Shown in pieces: positions 1 to 8,047 of a DNA stretch of 42,749 nt. The position numbers and the translations under genes were made by a program. The stretch covers positions 59,052 to 101,800 of the forward strand of contig NZ_JAER01000016.1 of assembly GCF_000519005.1 (NCBI RefSeq), given 5' to 3'. The notes beneath the pieces are model-generated. The model was not told the origin of the DNA and did not search any database. It saw only the letters and a program-made list of their open reading frames with translations. How positions within the stretch are numbered: position 1 is the first letter of the stretch; every line of letters starts with the position of its first letter. Source of the DNA: Nocardioides sp. J54 (GTDB lineage Bacteria > Actinomycetota > Actinomycetes > Propionibacteriales > Nocardioidaceae).

Positions 1-10
1 GCGCGCCGCC

Positions 11-103
11 AGCCGTCCGTCAGGGACCCGCAGTCAAGGACGCCGAAGGCGCCGCGCAGCGGGCGAGCGGAGCGAGCTCCTTGACGGCGGGGGACGGACG
101 GCT
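11..103. repeat. Long imperfect hairpin in gene-free left edge
   Basis: The outer arms AGCCGTCCGTC (11-21) and GACGGACGGCT (93-103) are perfect complements. Inside them CCCGC (27-31) pairs with GCGGG (87-91) and GTCAAGGA (33-40) with TCCTTGAC (78-85). The centre holds a further small hairpin, CGCC-GAA-GGCG type. This could be a terminator of a gene to the left of the window, or a dispersed structured element. Function is unknown. Confidence 0.5.
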
Positions 104-189
104 ACGGTGCGCGGCCGCCGAGACCGGCCACCAGCGAGAGTCACCCGGGCGCCCGCCGTACTGTGCCCACCACAGCCCGCCACGCAGGC

Positions 190-239
190 CCGGAGGTTTC
201 GAGGCTCCTCGCTAGCGCTCGTCGCACCTCAACCACCGG
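190..239. repeat. 50-bp palindromic dispersed element, left copy
   Basis: The element begins CCGGAGGTTT and ends AACCACCGG, with a central perfect palindrome CGCTAGCG. Positions 195-240 are the exact reverse complement of 42660-42705 at the other end of the window (46 of 46 bases). The left arm differs from a perfect palindrome at one base (A194). A degenerate copy lies at about 399-439. It looks like a REP-type element; that class assignment is inference. Confidence 0.7.
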
Positions 240-505
240 GGGAAGGCTTGCCGCCAGGCGAGGGCTGGACTTACGCAAGGCAACCGCGCGCGGCAGCGCG
301 GCGCCCGCGCCGAAGGCGCGTCGAGAGCAAGTGCGGGCCGAGCCTGCGAGCGCCCGCGCGCAGCCCTCGACAGGCGACGCGCTCGCGCCACCAGCACCGC
401 GAGGCTCTCGCTAGCGCTCGACGCACCTCAACCACCGGGGGAAGGCTTGCCGCCAGACGAGGGCTGGACCTACGCAAGGCAACCGCGCGCGCGGCAGCGC
501 GGCGC
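200..505. repeat. ~105-bp direct repeat, two copies about 200 bp apart
   Basis: Copy one (about 200-304) and copy two (about 400-505) share the same order of blocks: the CGCTAGCG palindrome, CACCTCAACCACCGGGG, GAAGGCTTGCCGCCAG, GAGGGCTGGAC, TACGCAAGGCAACCGCGCGC and GGCAGCGCGGCG. There are only a few substitutions or indels. The unit contains most of the 50-bp palindromic element, so this looks like a duplicated repeat cassette. Confidence 0.7.
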
Positions 506-537
506 AGGGGCGTCGGCACAGCACCAGGGGGCGGGCC

Positions 538-1803
538 TCACAGCAGCTCCACCGGCTCGCGGTCCGCGCCGGAGTCGACGACGGCGACGTCGCGGTCCTC
601 GATGGCGCAGTGCCAGGCCCAGCAGAGCTGGCCGGCGGCGACGCCGATGAGCGCGGCGGTGGCGAAGCCGAGGGCGGAGCCCTCGAGGTGCGGGGTCACG
701 GCGACGGCGGTGGTGGCGTTGAGGACGAGCGCGAGGAAGGACGACATCGACACCACGGCGCCGAGCCGCTCGGGGAACAGGTCGAGCAGGAGCAGCTGCA
801 TGGTCGGGTAGGTGATGCCGTTGCCGAGGGCGATCAGGCTGACGCCGACCACGGCCCACGGCAGCTCGTCGGCGCCGGGCGAGGCGGCGACGAGGACGCC
901 GACGACGCCACCGACGAAGGCGGTGGTGCACCCGATGGAGGTGAGCCGGCGGGCGGTGATCCGGCCGGCGGCGCGGCCGCAGATCCACGAGCCGACCATC
1001 ATGCAGCCGATCATCGGGACGAAGAGCTTCCAGAAGTCGAGCTCCCCCTGGCCGAGCACGTCGACGACGAAGATCGCGGCCCCGCCGATGTAGAGGAACT
1101 GCGCGCCGAAGATCAGGGCGGTCGACCACGCGAGCCGGTGGAAAGCAGGCCGACGGGCGACCGCGGCCAGGCCGCCGACGACGGCCCCCACCCGCAGGGA
1201 GGTACGACGCTCGCGCGGGTGCGTCTCCGGCAGGAGCACCACGACGGCGAGGACCAGCGCGACGCCCAGCGCGGCCTGGAAGACGAACACCAGCGGCCAC
1301 TCACCGAGCTGGAGGACGAGGCCGCCGACGATCGGGCCGATCGCGGGCGCGATGCCGAAGATGACGGCGACCCGGCTCATCAGCCGCTGCGCGGTGGCGC
1401 CGGTGAAGAGGTCGCGGATCACGGTGCGGCTCACGATCGTGGCGCCGCCGGCGCTGAGGCCCTGGACGGCGCGCCCGACGAGGAGCCAGGCGAGGCTGGG
1501 GGCGAAGGCGCAGGCGACGGACGCGGCGACGTAGACCGTCAGCGACACCACCATGACCGGTCGTCGCCCGACGGCGTCGGAGATCGGCCCGTGCAGGACG
1601 CTCATCACCGCGAAGGAGGCGAGGTAGACGGTGACCACCAGCTGCAGCTGCGCGGCGCTGGTGTCGAGCGCGTCCTCCATCTCGGCGAACGCCGGGAACG
1701 GGGTGTCGATGCTGAACGGGCCGATCATCGACAGGCACGCCAGCACGGCGGGCACGAGGACCAGGAGCCGCCACCCCGGGCGGTCGGCGGTGGGAGTCGT
1801 CAC
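538..1803 (-). CDS. MFS drug-resistance transporter, Bcr/CflA type
   Basis: This is a 421-residue, 12-helix major facilitator protein, expected in the cytoplasmic membrane as a proton-driven exporter of drugs or small metabolites. The N-terminal half carries the MFS loop 2-3 signature (GPISDAVGRRPVM, about residue 72) and the antiporter motif C region (GIAPAIGPIVGG, about 150), both typical of the Bcr/CflA drug:H+ antiporter branch. The length fits the family. The start is a GTG with no close Shine-Dalgarno sequence. It follows the small HTH gene by 18 bp on the same strand, so it is probably cotranscribed with the DUF2975/HTH pair and controlled by that regulator (inference). The substrate cannot be read from sequence. 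Confidence 0.9.
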   Translation of the reverse strand: MTTPTADRPGWRLLVLVPAVLACLSMIGPFSIDTPFPAFAEMEDALDTSAAQLQLVVTVYLASFAVMSVLHGPISDAVGRRPVMVVSLTVYVAASVACAFAPSLAWLLVGRAVQGLSAGGATIVSRTVIRDLFTGATAQRLMSRVAVIFGIAPAIGPIVGGLVLQLGEWPLVFVFQAALGVALVLAVVVLLPETHPRERRTSLRVGAVVGGLAAVARRPAFHRLAWSTALIFGAQFLYIGGAAIFVVDVLGQGELDFWKLFVPMIGCMMVGSWICGRAAGRITARRLTSIGCTTAFVGGVVGVLVAASPGADELPWAVVGVSLIALGNGITYPTMQLLLLDLFPERLGAVVSMSSFLALVLNATTAVAVTPHLEGSALGFATAALIGVAAGQLCWAWHCAIEDRDVAVVDSGADREPVELL

Positions 1804-1821
1804 TCGGGCTATCAGATCACC

Positions 1822-2028
1822 TCAGTCGTCGACGTACTCCAGCAGGTCGCCGGGCTGGCACCCGAGCACCCGGCACATCGCCTCGAGGGTGCTGAAGCGG
1901 ACGGCCTTGGCACGGCCGTTCTTGAGGACGGCGACGTTGGCCGGGGTGAGCCCGACCTTCTCGGCGAACTCCCCCACGCTCATCTTGCGGCGGGCGAGCT
2001 CGACGTCGATGCGCACGACGATCGCCAT
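1822..2028 (-). CDS. Small HTH transcriptional regulator (Cro/CI, YozG-like)
   Basis: This 68-residue protein is essentially a single helix-turn-helix domain. The text MSVGEFAEKVGLTPANVAVLKNG forms the two recognition helices, and RFSTLEAMCRVLGCQPGDLLEY is the usual C-terminal half of XRE/YozG proteins. It lacks a sensor domain. Its ATG overlaps the stop of the DUF2975 gene by one base (TGATG), so the two are translationally coupled. DUF2975 membrane proteins paired with a tiny HTH protein are a recurrent arrangement (YoaS-YozG in Bacillus). It probably controls its own operon and the MFS gene behind it; ligand and operator are unknown. Confidence 0.85.
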   Translation of the reverse strand: MAIVVRIDVELARRKMSVGEFAEKVGLTPANVAVLKNGRAKAVRFSTLEAMCRVLGCQPGDLLEYVDD

Positions 2029-2516
2029 CAGATGACCTCGTCCAGCTCGGACTGCAGGTCGCGGGCCCGGCTGTCGAGCGCGACCGCCTGGGCGAGGAGG
2101 AGGCGCAGCACGTGGACGAGCAGTGCGATCCCGGCGACGACGAGCGCGATGCCGCAGACGAGCCCGACGATGCCGGGCGCGACCGCCTCCCCGGGTGCGA
2201 GCACGACGGCCAGCGCGAAGGTGAGCACCGCCCCGACGGCGGTGGCGCCGGTGACCACGTCGACGTACCGGAAGGCCGCGTGGGAGAAGACGGTGCCGCG
2301 GCGCACCATCGTCGAGAGCCGCCACAGGCACACCGCGACGACCTGCAGGCAGCCGATGCCGAGCACGATGATCGTGATGACCGAGGCGCGGGCGACCGGT
2401 GGCGCTCCGTCGAGGTCGACCCACAGCAGCGGCATCATCACCCCCTGCACGAACACGGACCCGAGCAGGGCGCAGGCCAGGACGACCTTGAGGGCGATCA
2501 CTGCGCGCTTTCCCAC
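2028..2516 (-). CDS. DUF2975 membrane protein
   Basis: This 162-residue integral membrane protein has four predicted helices (about residues 7-32, 43-66, 86-107 and 116-141) and a charged C-terminal tail. The fold and the fixed pairing with a small HTH gene match the DUF2975 family; no enzymatic function is known for it. The GTG start is chosen because AGAAGGAG lies 3-4 nt upstream. It heads a minus-strand operon with the HTH regulator and probably the MFS exporter. A role as the membrane-bound signal partner of the HTH protein is inference from the pairing. Confidence 0.8.
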   Translation of the reverse strand: MGKRAVIALKVVLACALLGSVFVQGVMMPLLWVDLDGAPPVARASVITIIVLGIGCLQVVAVCLWRLSTMVRRGTVFSHAAFRYVDVVTGATAVGAVLTFALAVVLAPGEAVAPGIVGLVCGIALVVAGIALLVHVLRLLLAQAVALDSRARDLQSELDEVI

Positions 2517-2555
2517 GAGCAGCTCCTTCTATCGTGACACGGGAAGAACACATCG

Positions 2556-2584
2556 ACTGTCGTCCATGATCTATCGAAAGTCAA
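2556..2584 (-). promoter_or_regulatory. Candidate promoter of the DUF2975 operon
   Basis: TTGACT (2579-2584, minus strand) and GACAGT (2556-2561) are separated by 17 bp. They lie in an unusually AT-rich stretch that also repeats TCTATCG at 2528 and 2570. The -10 match is weak. Confidence 0.3.
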
Positions 2585-2671
2585 TAGGTCACCACAGTGA
2601 TGCACCACGCGGACGGGTGCCGCGGCGGGTCCCGGGTACCTCGACCACTGCCCCACCCCGCCCGACCTCGT

Positions 2672-2684
2672 TAGACTCGAGAGG
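2672..2684 (+). promoter_or_regulatory. -10 box TAGACT placed for leaderless glgB mRNA
   Basis: TAGACT (2672-2677) is followed by exactly 7 nt and then the glgB ATG. That spacing would put transcription start on the A of ATG. GAGAGG abuts the ATG, too close for a normal Shine-Dalgarno. Confidence 0.55.
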
Positions 2685-4625
2685 ATGCCGCAGCCCGTGC
2701 ACTCGACCCTCGGAGAGATCGACCTGCACCTCGTCGCGGAAGGCCGCCACGAGCTGCTCTGGCAAGCCCTCGGCGCTCATGTGCGCGAGGAGCCCGAGCC
2801 CGGCACGAGCTTCGTCGTGTGGGCCCCCAACGCCCGCAACGTCAGCGTCATCGGCGACTTCAACGGCTGGGACGGCGGCGCCCACCGGATGGTCGCGATC
2901 GGCAGCGGGCTGTGGGAGACGTTCGTCCCCGGCGTGGGGTCGGGCGCGACGTACAAGTTCGTCGTCGAGGGCGCCGACGGCGTGTGGCGGCACAAGGCCG
3001 ACCCGATGGCGTTCCACGCCGAGGTGCCGCCGGCCACCGCATCGCGGGTCTTCTCCAGCACCCACGTGTGGGCCGACGACGAGTGGCTCGCCCAGCGCGC
3101 CCAGCGGCAGCCGGTCAACGAGCCGATGGCGACCTACGAGCTGCACCTGGGGTCGTGGAAGCGGCACCCCGACGGCTCCTTCTGGACCTACGACGAGCTG
3201 GCGGACCCCGAGCACGGCCTGCCCGGCTACCTCGCCGACCTCGGCTTCACCCACGTCGAGCTGATGCCCGTGATGCAGCACCCGTTCGGCGGGTCGTGGG
3301 GCTACCACGTGACGTCGTACTTCGCTCCCGACGCCCGCTTCGGCGACCCCGACGGCTTCCGGCGCCTCGTCGACGCGCTGCACGCCGCCGGCATCGGCGT
3401 CATCCTCGACTGGGTGCCCGGCCACTTCGCGACCGACGAGTGGGCGCTGGCCCGCTTCGACGGCACCGCCCTCTACGAGCACCCCGACCCGCAGCGCGGC
3501 TGGCACCCGGAGTGGGGTTCCTACATCTTCGACTTCGGCCGCCCCGAGGTCCGCAACTTCCTGTTCGCCAACGCGCTCTACTGGCTCGAGGAGTTCCACG
3601 TCGACGGCCTGCGCGTCGACGGCGTGGCGTCGATGCTCTACCTCGACTACGGCCGCAACCACGGCGAGTGGCAGCCCAACAAGTACGGCGGCCACGAGCA
3701 CCTCGAGGCCGTGCAGTTCCTGCAGGAGCTCAACGCCACCGCCTACAAGCGGGTGCCCGGCATCGTCACCATCGCCGAGGAGTCCACTGCGTGGCCCGGC
3801 GTCACCGGCGCGACGTCGGGCGGCGGGCTCGGCTTCGGCTTCAAGTGGAACATGGGCTGGATGCACGACAGCCTCGGCTACCTCAAGCACGACCCGATCC
3901 ACCGCGCCTACCACCACGGCGAGATGACCTTCTCGCTCGTCTACGCGTTCTCCGAGAACTACGTGCTCCCGATCAGCCACGACGAGGTCGTGCACGGCAA
4001 GGGCTCGCTGGTGCGCAAGATGCCCGGCGACCGCTGGCAGCAGCTGGCGACGCTGCGCGCCTACCTCGCCTACATGTGGTCCCACCCCGGCAAGCAGCTG
4101 CTGATGATGGGCAGCGAGTTCGCCCAGGAGTCGGAGTGGGCCGAGGCGCGCGAGCTCGACTGGTGGCTGCTCCAGAAGCCCGAGCACCGCGGCGTCCTCG
4201 ACTTCGTCCGCGACCTCAACGCCCGCTACCGCGAGCAGCCCGCGCTGTGGCGCCTCGACAACGACCCGGCCGGCTTCGCCTGGATCGACGGCCAGGACGC
4301 CGGTCACAACGTCCTCTCGTTCGTGCGCCGCTCCGGCGAGGAGGGCGTGCCCGACCTGGTCAGCGTCACCAACTTCGCCGCGGTCCCCCACGACTACCGC
4401 CTCGGCCTCCCGGTCGCCGGCACGTGGACCGAGGCGCTGAACACCGACGCGGAGGCCTACGGCGGCAGCGGGGTCGGCAACCTCGGCGTGGTGCACGCCG
4501 AGCCGGCCGCCCCGATGGAGGCCGGCGCACCCGGCGGCAGCCCCGCGTACGCCAACCTCGTCCTCCCGCCCCTCGCCACGCTGTGGCTCGTGGCACCCCG
4601 CCCCGAATTGCCACCGATCCACTAG
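2685..4625 (+). CDS. glgB: 1,4-alpha-glucan branching enzyme
   Basis: This GH13 enzyme makes alpha-1,6 branches in glycogen or related alpha-glucans in the cytoplasm. An N-terminal CBM48 domain (about 35-120, with [20 protein letters not shown]) precedes the catalytic barrel. The four GH13 regions are visible: [16 protein letters not shown] with nucleophile Asp312, IAEES with the acid/base Glu near 365, and ISHDEVVHG. At 646 residues it lacks the extra N-terminal N1 module of the ~730-residue enterobacterial form and resembles the shorter class. No other glycogen gene is adjacent. It is followed after 10 bp by the Nudix gene on the same strand. Assignment is secure; its preferred glucan is not. 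Confidence 0.96.
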   Translation: MPQPVHSTLGEIDLHLVAEGRHELLWQALGAHVREEPEPGTSFVVWAPNARNVSVIGDFNGWDGGAHRMVAIGSGLWETFVPGVGSGATYKFVVEGADGVWRHKADPMAFHAEVPPATASRVFSSTHVWADDEWLAQRAQRQPVNEPMATYELHLGSWKRHPDGSFWTYDELADPEHGLPGYLADLGFTHVELMPVMQHPFGGSWGYHVTSYFAPDARFGDPDGFRRLVDALHAAGIGVILDWVPGHFATDEWALARFDGTALYEHPDPQRGWHPEWGSYIFDFGRPEVRNFLFANALYWLEEFHVDGLRVDGVASMLYLDYGRNHGEWQPNKYGGHEHLEAVQFLQELNATAYKRVPGIVTIAEESTAWPGVTGATSGGGLGFGFKWNMGWMHDSLGYLKHDPIHRAYHHGEMTFSLVYAFSENYVLPISHDEVVHGKGSLVRKMPGDRWQQLATLRAYLAYMWSHPGKQLLMMGSEFAQESEWAEARELDWWLLQKPEHRGVLDFVRDLNARYREQPALWRLDNDPAGFAWIDGQDAGHNVLSFVRRSGEEGVPDLVSVTNFAAVPHDYRLGLPVAGTWTEALNTDAEAYGGSGVGNLGVVHAEPAAPMEAGAPGGSPAYANLVLPPLATLWLVAPRPELPPIH

Positions 4626-4635
4626 GGTTCGGGCT
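4623..4635 (+). promoter_or_regulatory. -10 box TAGGGT overlapping the glgB stop codon
   Basis: TAGGGT (4623-4628) includes the TAG stop of glgB and is followed by 7 nt and the GTG of the Nudix gene. This is the same leaderless geometry seen at other genes in this window. No Shine-Dalgarno is present for that GTG. Confidence 0.5.
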
Positions 4636-5418
4636 GTGTCGGACCAGCCTCAGATCAGCCACGCGACCGTCGACGACGGCACCGCCCGGCTGACCTGGAC
4701 CTCGGACCTGACCGACCGCGGCTGGCAGGCCGCCGTCGACGTCGTACGACGACAGGTGGCTGCCGCCCTGACCGACCACGAGCGGGTCGAGGTCAAGGTC
4801 GCGGTCGACGACGCCGAGGCACAGCGCATCGCGACCTGGTCCGGGTTGCGCCGCGAGGGCGTGCAGCGCGGCCGCACCGGTGACGTCGTCGTCTACGCCC
4901 GGCTGGTCGACGACCTGCCGGTGCACGAGCCCGGCGGCTTCCGCAGCCTGCTGAACTCCTTCCTGCCGCGCAAGCGCGGGATCGCGCAGATGCTGGTCCG
5001 CGACGACACCGCCGCGCCGGACGGTCCGCGGGTGCTGATGTGCAACCTGACCTACAAGACCGACTGGGACCTGCCCGGCGGCGTGATCGAGGTCGGCGAG
5101 TCGCCGCGCCTGGGCGTCTCCCGCGAGGTCGAGGAGGAGCTCTCCCTCGACATCGCGGCGGGCGAGCTGGTGCTCACCGACTGGTTGCCGCCGTGGGGCG
5201 GGTGGGACGACGCGATCTGCCTCGTCTTCGACGGCGGGGTCCACCCGGCCGCGATCGCCGACCAGGTGGTCCCACAAGCCCGCGAGATCACGACCGCCGC
5301 GTTCCTCACCCTCGACGAGGTCGAGGAGCGGGCCGCCGACTTCACCGCCCGGCGGGTGCGAGCGGCGCTGGCGAGCCTGGCGGGGACGGGTCCGGCGTAC
5401 ACCGAGTCGGGTCGCTGA
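4636..5418 (+). CDS. Nudix hydrolase with N-terminal GNAT-like remnant
   Basis: This 260-residue protein has a complete Nudix fold at about 115-245. The Nudix box runs Gly149-Leu171, with catalytic REVEEE at 163-168. All metal-binding glutamates are present, but the late box glycine is Ser170. The first ~95 residues do not belong to the Nudix fold. The stretch around 68-92 (WSGLRREGVQRG, then VVVYARLVDD) reads like the C-terminal part of a RimJ/RimL-type acetyltransferase, without the acetyl-CoA loop. The protein may thus be a degenerate GNAT-Nudix fusion. The substrate is probably a nucleoside-diphosphate derivative, not identifiable here. The 3' end overlaps the convergent EamA gene by 77 bp. 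Confidence 0.85.
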   Translation: MSDQPQISHATVDDGTARLTWTSDLTDRGWQAAVDVVRRQVAAALTDHERVEVKVAVDDAEAQRIATWSGLRREGVQRGRTGDVVVYARLVDDLPVHEPGGFRSLLNSFLPRKRGIAQMLVRDDTAAPDGPRVLMCNLTYKTDWDLPGGVIEVGESPRLGVSREVEEELSLDIAAGELVLTDWLPPWGGWDDAICLVFDGGVHPAAIADQVVPQAREITTAAFLTLDEVEERAADFTARRVRAALASLAGTGPAYTESGR

Positions 5419-6289
5419 CCCTGCCCCGGCGGCGTGCCTGCGCGACGAGCACCCCGAGCACGAGGATCGCGCCGCCGGCGAGCTCGCCGCGCGCCGGGAC
5501 CTCGTCGAGGAGCAGCCACGCCGAGCCGATCGCGACCGGCGGCACGAGCAGGATCCACGGCACGACCGCCGAGGACGGGTTGCGCGACAGCAGCCCGTTG
5601 AACAGGCCGTAGCCGACGAGCGAGGCCAGCCCGGCCGTGTAGAGCGTGGACAGCGCCGCGCGCCACCCGAACGCGGCGATGCCGTCCGCAACCGCCGCGG
5701 GACCATTGAGGACGAGGGAGAGCACCACCAGCGGCACCGGCACCACGAGCGCGGACCACACCGTGAGCGACAGCCCACCGGTCGCCCCGGAGGCGCGCGA
5801 GACGACGTTGCCGATCGCCCACATCAGGGCCGCGGCCAGGCACAGCAGCAAGGCGATGGCCGGCACGTTCCCGCCCCGCCCGAGGCCGACCACGACCAGG
5901 CCGACCACCCCGAGCAGCACCCCCGCGACCTGCGGGCGGGTCGGGCGCTCGCGCAGCGCCACCGCGGCGATCGCGATGGTCAGCACGACCTGGGCCTGGA
6001 GCACGAGCCCGGCGAGCCCGGGCGGCATGCCGGCGTCCATGGCGACGTAGAGGAACGCGAACTGGCCCAGTGACATGAAGACGCCGACCGCGGCCACCGT
6101 GCGCCACGGCACCGGCGGGGGCGGCAGCAGGAAGACCGCCGGGAGGACCACCGCGAGGAAGCGGGCGGCGAGGAAGAGCAGTGGCGGGACCTCGCCCATC
6201 CCCCAGTCGATCACGACGAAGTTGAAGCCCCAGACGACCGCGACGAGGGCGGCGAGCGCCTGGTCCTTGTGACTCACGTGCTCCAGCAT
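5342..6289 (-). CDS. EamA/DMT-family metabolite exporter
   Basis: This 315-residue, ten-helix drug/metabolite transporter is built from two EamA repeats (about 10-140 and 155-285). Opening text such as AALVAVVWGFNFVVIDWGM and the internal repeat around LLLCLAAALMWAIGNVVSRAS are typical. It should export amino acids or related metabolites across the cytoplasmic membrane. It diverges from a LysR gene 61 bp away, a common regulator-exporter layout in which an inducer turns on the exporter (inference). An alternative GTG start lies 12 bases downstream, at 6277, with GGAG close before it. The Pro-rich C-terminal tail overlaps the Nudix gene. Confidence 0.88.
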   Translation of the reverse strand: MLEHVSHKDQALAALVAVVWGFNFVVIDWGMGEVPPLLFLAARFLAVVLPAVFLLPPPPVPWRTVAAVGVFMSLGQFAFLYVAMDAGMPPGLAGLVLQAQVVLTIAIAAVALRERPTRPQVAGVLLGVVGLVVVGLGRGGNVPAIALLLCLAAALMWAIGNVVSRASGATGGLSLTVWSALVVPVPLVVLSLVLNGPAAVADGIAAFGWRAALSTLYTAGLASLVGYGLFNGLLSRNPSSAVVPWILLVPPVAIGSAWLLLDEVPARGELAGGAILVLGVLVAQARRRGRVSDPTRCTPDPSPPGSPAPLAPAGR

Positions 6290-6338
6290 CGTCGCCACGA
6301 CCGTGAAGCACCAGCAAACAGTTGTGCGTGATTCCGTG

Positions 6339-6350
6339 TAGCGTTGCTGC
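6339..6350 (+). promoter_or_regulatory. -10 box TAGCGT placed for leaderless lysR mRNA
   Basis: TAGCGT (6339-6344) is followed by 6 nt and the LysR ATG. No Shine-Dalgarno is visible. The 61-bp divergent gap with the EamA gene must also hold that gene's promoter and any LysR T-N11-A site; I see no convincing one. Confidence 0.5.
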
Positions 6351-7337
6351 ATGATCGACCTCGACGCCCTCGCCGGCCTGCGTGCCGTCGCGACCCACGG
6401 CTCCGTCGTCGCCGCGGCCGCCGCCACCGGCTTCACCCCGAGCGCGATCTCGCAGCAGGTCAAGCGCCTCGAGCGGCAGACCGGGGTCCCGCTGCTGGAG
6501 CGGGTCGGCCGCGGGGTGATGCTCACCAGCCACGCCCAGCACCTGGTCGACGCCGGCGAGCGGGTGCTCGCCGACCTCGAGCAGCTCGAGGCCGGCCTGC
6601 AGCAGCGGGCCGGCGTCGTGGCGGGCCGGGTCCGGCTCGCGGCGTTCTCCACCGCGATGCGCGGGCTCGTCGCGCCCGTCGTCCGGTCGCTGCGCGACGC
6701 CCACCCCGACCTCGCGCTCACCCTCGTCGAGCGCGAGCCGTGGGAGGCCGTCGACCTGGTGGCGTCGGGCCAGGCCGAGCTCGGCATCGTGCACCGCTGG
6801 GGCGGGGTGCCCCTGTCGGTGCCGGACCACGTGGTCAGCACCCCGGTCGCCACCGACGTCGCCGACCTCGTCGTGCACCGCGACGACCCGCTCGCCGCGC
6901 GTGCGTCGGTGACGCCCCACGACCTGCTGGACGTCGGCTGGATCGCCACGCCCGAGGGCACGATCTGCCGCCAGTGGCTCTCCCGGATGTACGACGGCAC
7001 CGGGCGCCCGCCGCGGGTGGCCCACGTCTCCGCGGAGTTCGAGTCCCACCTCGCGCTGGTGCGGGCCGGCCTCGGCGTCGCGCTGGTCCCGCGGATGGGC
7101 CGGGCGCCGCTGGGCGAGGACCTGGTCGCGGTCCGCGTGCTCGACCCCGAGCCGGTGCGCCTCGTCGACGCCCTGCACCGGCGCACGATGGCCGACTCCC
7201 CCGCCGTGCAGGCGGTGCTGGCGGCCCTCGCCGGGCTCAACCCGGCTCAGTCGGATCCGACAGACCCCACGGGGCCGGCAGGCCCGACGACCGAGTCGCC
7301 GGCCGGGAGCCGGTCGAGCACCTCGCGGGCGAAGTAG
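6351..7337 (+). CDS. LysR-family transcriptional regulator
   Basis: This is a 328-residue LysR-type regulator. The winged HTH occupies residues 1-60 (LAGLRAVATHGSVVAAAAATGFTPSAISQQVKRLE, the classic pattern). A linker helix follows, then a periplasmic-binding-like effector domain (about 90-295). It diverges from the EamA exporter, which is its likely target. The last ~35 residues are a low-complexity Pro/Thr/Ser tail that overlaps the convergent EI24 gene by 91 bp. That tail is unlikely to be functional and may reflect loss of an earlier stop codon. The effector is unknown. Confidence 0.93.
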   Translation: MIDLDALAGLRAVATHGSVVAAAAATGFTPSAISQQVKRLERQTGVPLLERVGRGVMLTSHAQHLVDAGERVLADLEQLEAGLQQRAGVVAGRVRLAAFSTAMRGLVAPVVRSLRDAHPDLALTLVEREPWEAVDLVASGQAELGIVHRWGGVPLSVPDHVVSTPVATDVADLVVHRDDPLAARASVTPHDLLDVGWIATPEGTICRQWLSRMYDGTGRPPRVAHVSAEFESHLALVRAGLGVALVPRMGRAPLGEDLVAVRVLDPEPVRLVDALHRRTMADSPAVQAVLAALAGLNPAQSDPTDPTGPAGPTTESPAGSRSSTSRAK

Positions 7338-8047
7338 GTCGCGCCGGCCACCGCGCCGGGCATCACCGCGATCCCGCCGAGCGGAACCAGGAAGCAGGCC
7401 TGCACGCAGACCCCGAAGCCGGTCACCGCGCCGCGGTGCGCCTTGAGCAGTGCGGCCCGCTCGGCGCGGTCCATCCCGCGCGCCTCGAGCGGGCGGGACA
7501 CCAGCTCGTTGGCGAGCAGCCGGCCGGCCAGCACGAGGCCCACCGCGAAGCCGACGAAGGCGCCCACCAGCGGCAGGAGGCCGATCACGAAGACGAGGAC
7601 CGCGGTCACGACGCCGAGCAGCACGAGCTGGAGCCCGTCGACGATGCCGCGCAACCAGCCGACGCCCTGGTCGGGGACGTCACCGCCGAGGGAGACCTCG
7701 ACCTCCTTCCAGATCTTCTCGTAGAAGGGGTCGCCCACCGCGAGGGTCAGGCCGGTGAAGGTGACGATCGCGAGCATCCCGGCCCCGGCGAGGACGAGCA
7801 CGAAGAGCAGCGCCCGGAAGGTCGTGCGGACCGCGCCGGCCCAGTCGTCGGCGAACGGCGTGGCCCAGTCGATGAGGTCGTCGGCGTACATGACGAGCAG
7901 GACGAGGACCGTCAGCACCAGGGCACCCACGATCAGTGCGGGCACGATGCCCAGCAGCATCAACCCCGGCCGCTCGCGCCACAGCCGCATGCCCTGCAGC
8001 AGGAAGCCCGCACCGTCGCGGACCCCGAGCCCGCGCTGGGCCGGCAT
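7247..8047 (-). CDS. EI24-domain (CysZ-like) membrane protein
   Basis: This is a 266-residue integral membrane protein. It has hydrophobic segments at about 25-55, 80-105, 135-170 and 215-240, and the pattern PFYEKIWKEVE in the loop after the second helix. That layout matches the EI24/CysZ family. CysZ proteins are linked to sulfate uptake, but many actinobacterial EI24 proteins are uncharacterised, so a sulfate role should not be assumed. The start overlaps the stop of the YbbN-like gene by one base (TGATG), giving translational coupling. The Gly/Pro/Val-rich tail overlaps lysR on the other strand. Confidence 0.82.
   Translation of the reverse strand: MPAQRGLGVRDGAGFLLQGMRLWRERPGLMLLGIVPALIVGALVLTVLVLLVMYADDLIDWATPFADDWAGAVRTTFRALLFVLVLAGAGMLAIVTFTGLTLAVGDPFYEKIWKEVEVSLGGDVPDQGVGWLRGIVDGLQLVLLGVVTAVLVFVIGLLPLVGAFVGFAVGLVLAGRLLANELVSRPLEARGMDRAERAALLKAHRGAVTGFGVCVQACFLVPLGGIAVMPGAVAGATYFAREVLDRLPAGDSVVGPAGPVGSVGSD

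Larger units (their letters stand above)
1..537. other. Gene-free repeat region
   Basis: I see no credible gene here. Open frames on both strands are Arg/Ala-rich low-complexity translations with no family resemblance. The stretch holds a long hairpin (11-103), a 50-bp palindromic element (190-239) and two copies of a roughly 105-bp direct repeat (about 200-304 and 400-505). It lies downstream of the MFS gene, so it may also hold that gene's transcript end. Confidence 0.6.

Noticed and set aside
610..3264. Very long open frame (884 codons) on the plus strand opposite the MFS/HTH/DUF2975 genes
   Set aside because: It is a GC-rich shadow frame: Asp/Glu/Arg/Gly-rich low-complexity text with no family resemblance. 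It is opposite well-recognised genes and runs into glgB. Similar shadows occur opposite most genes here.
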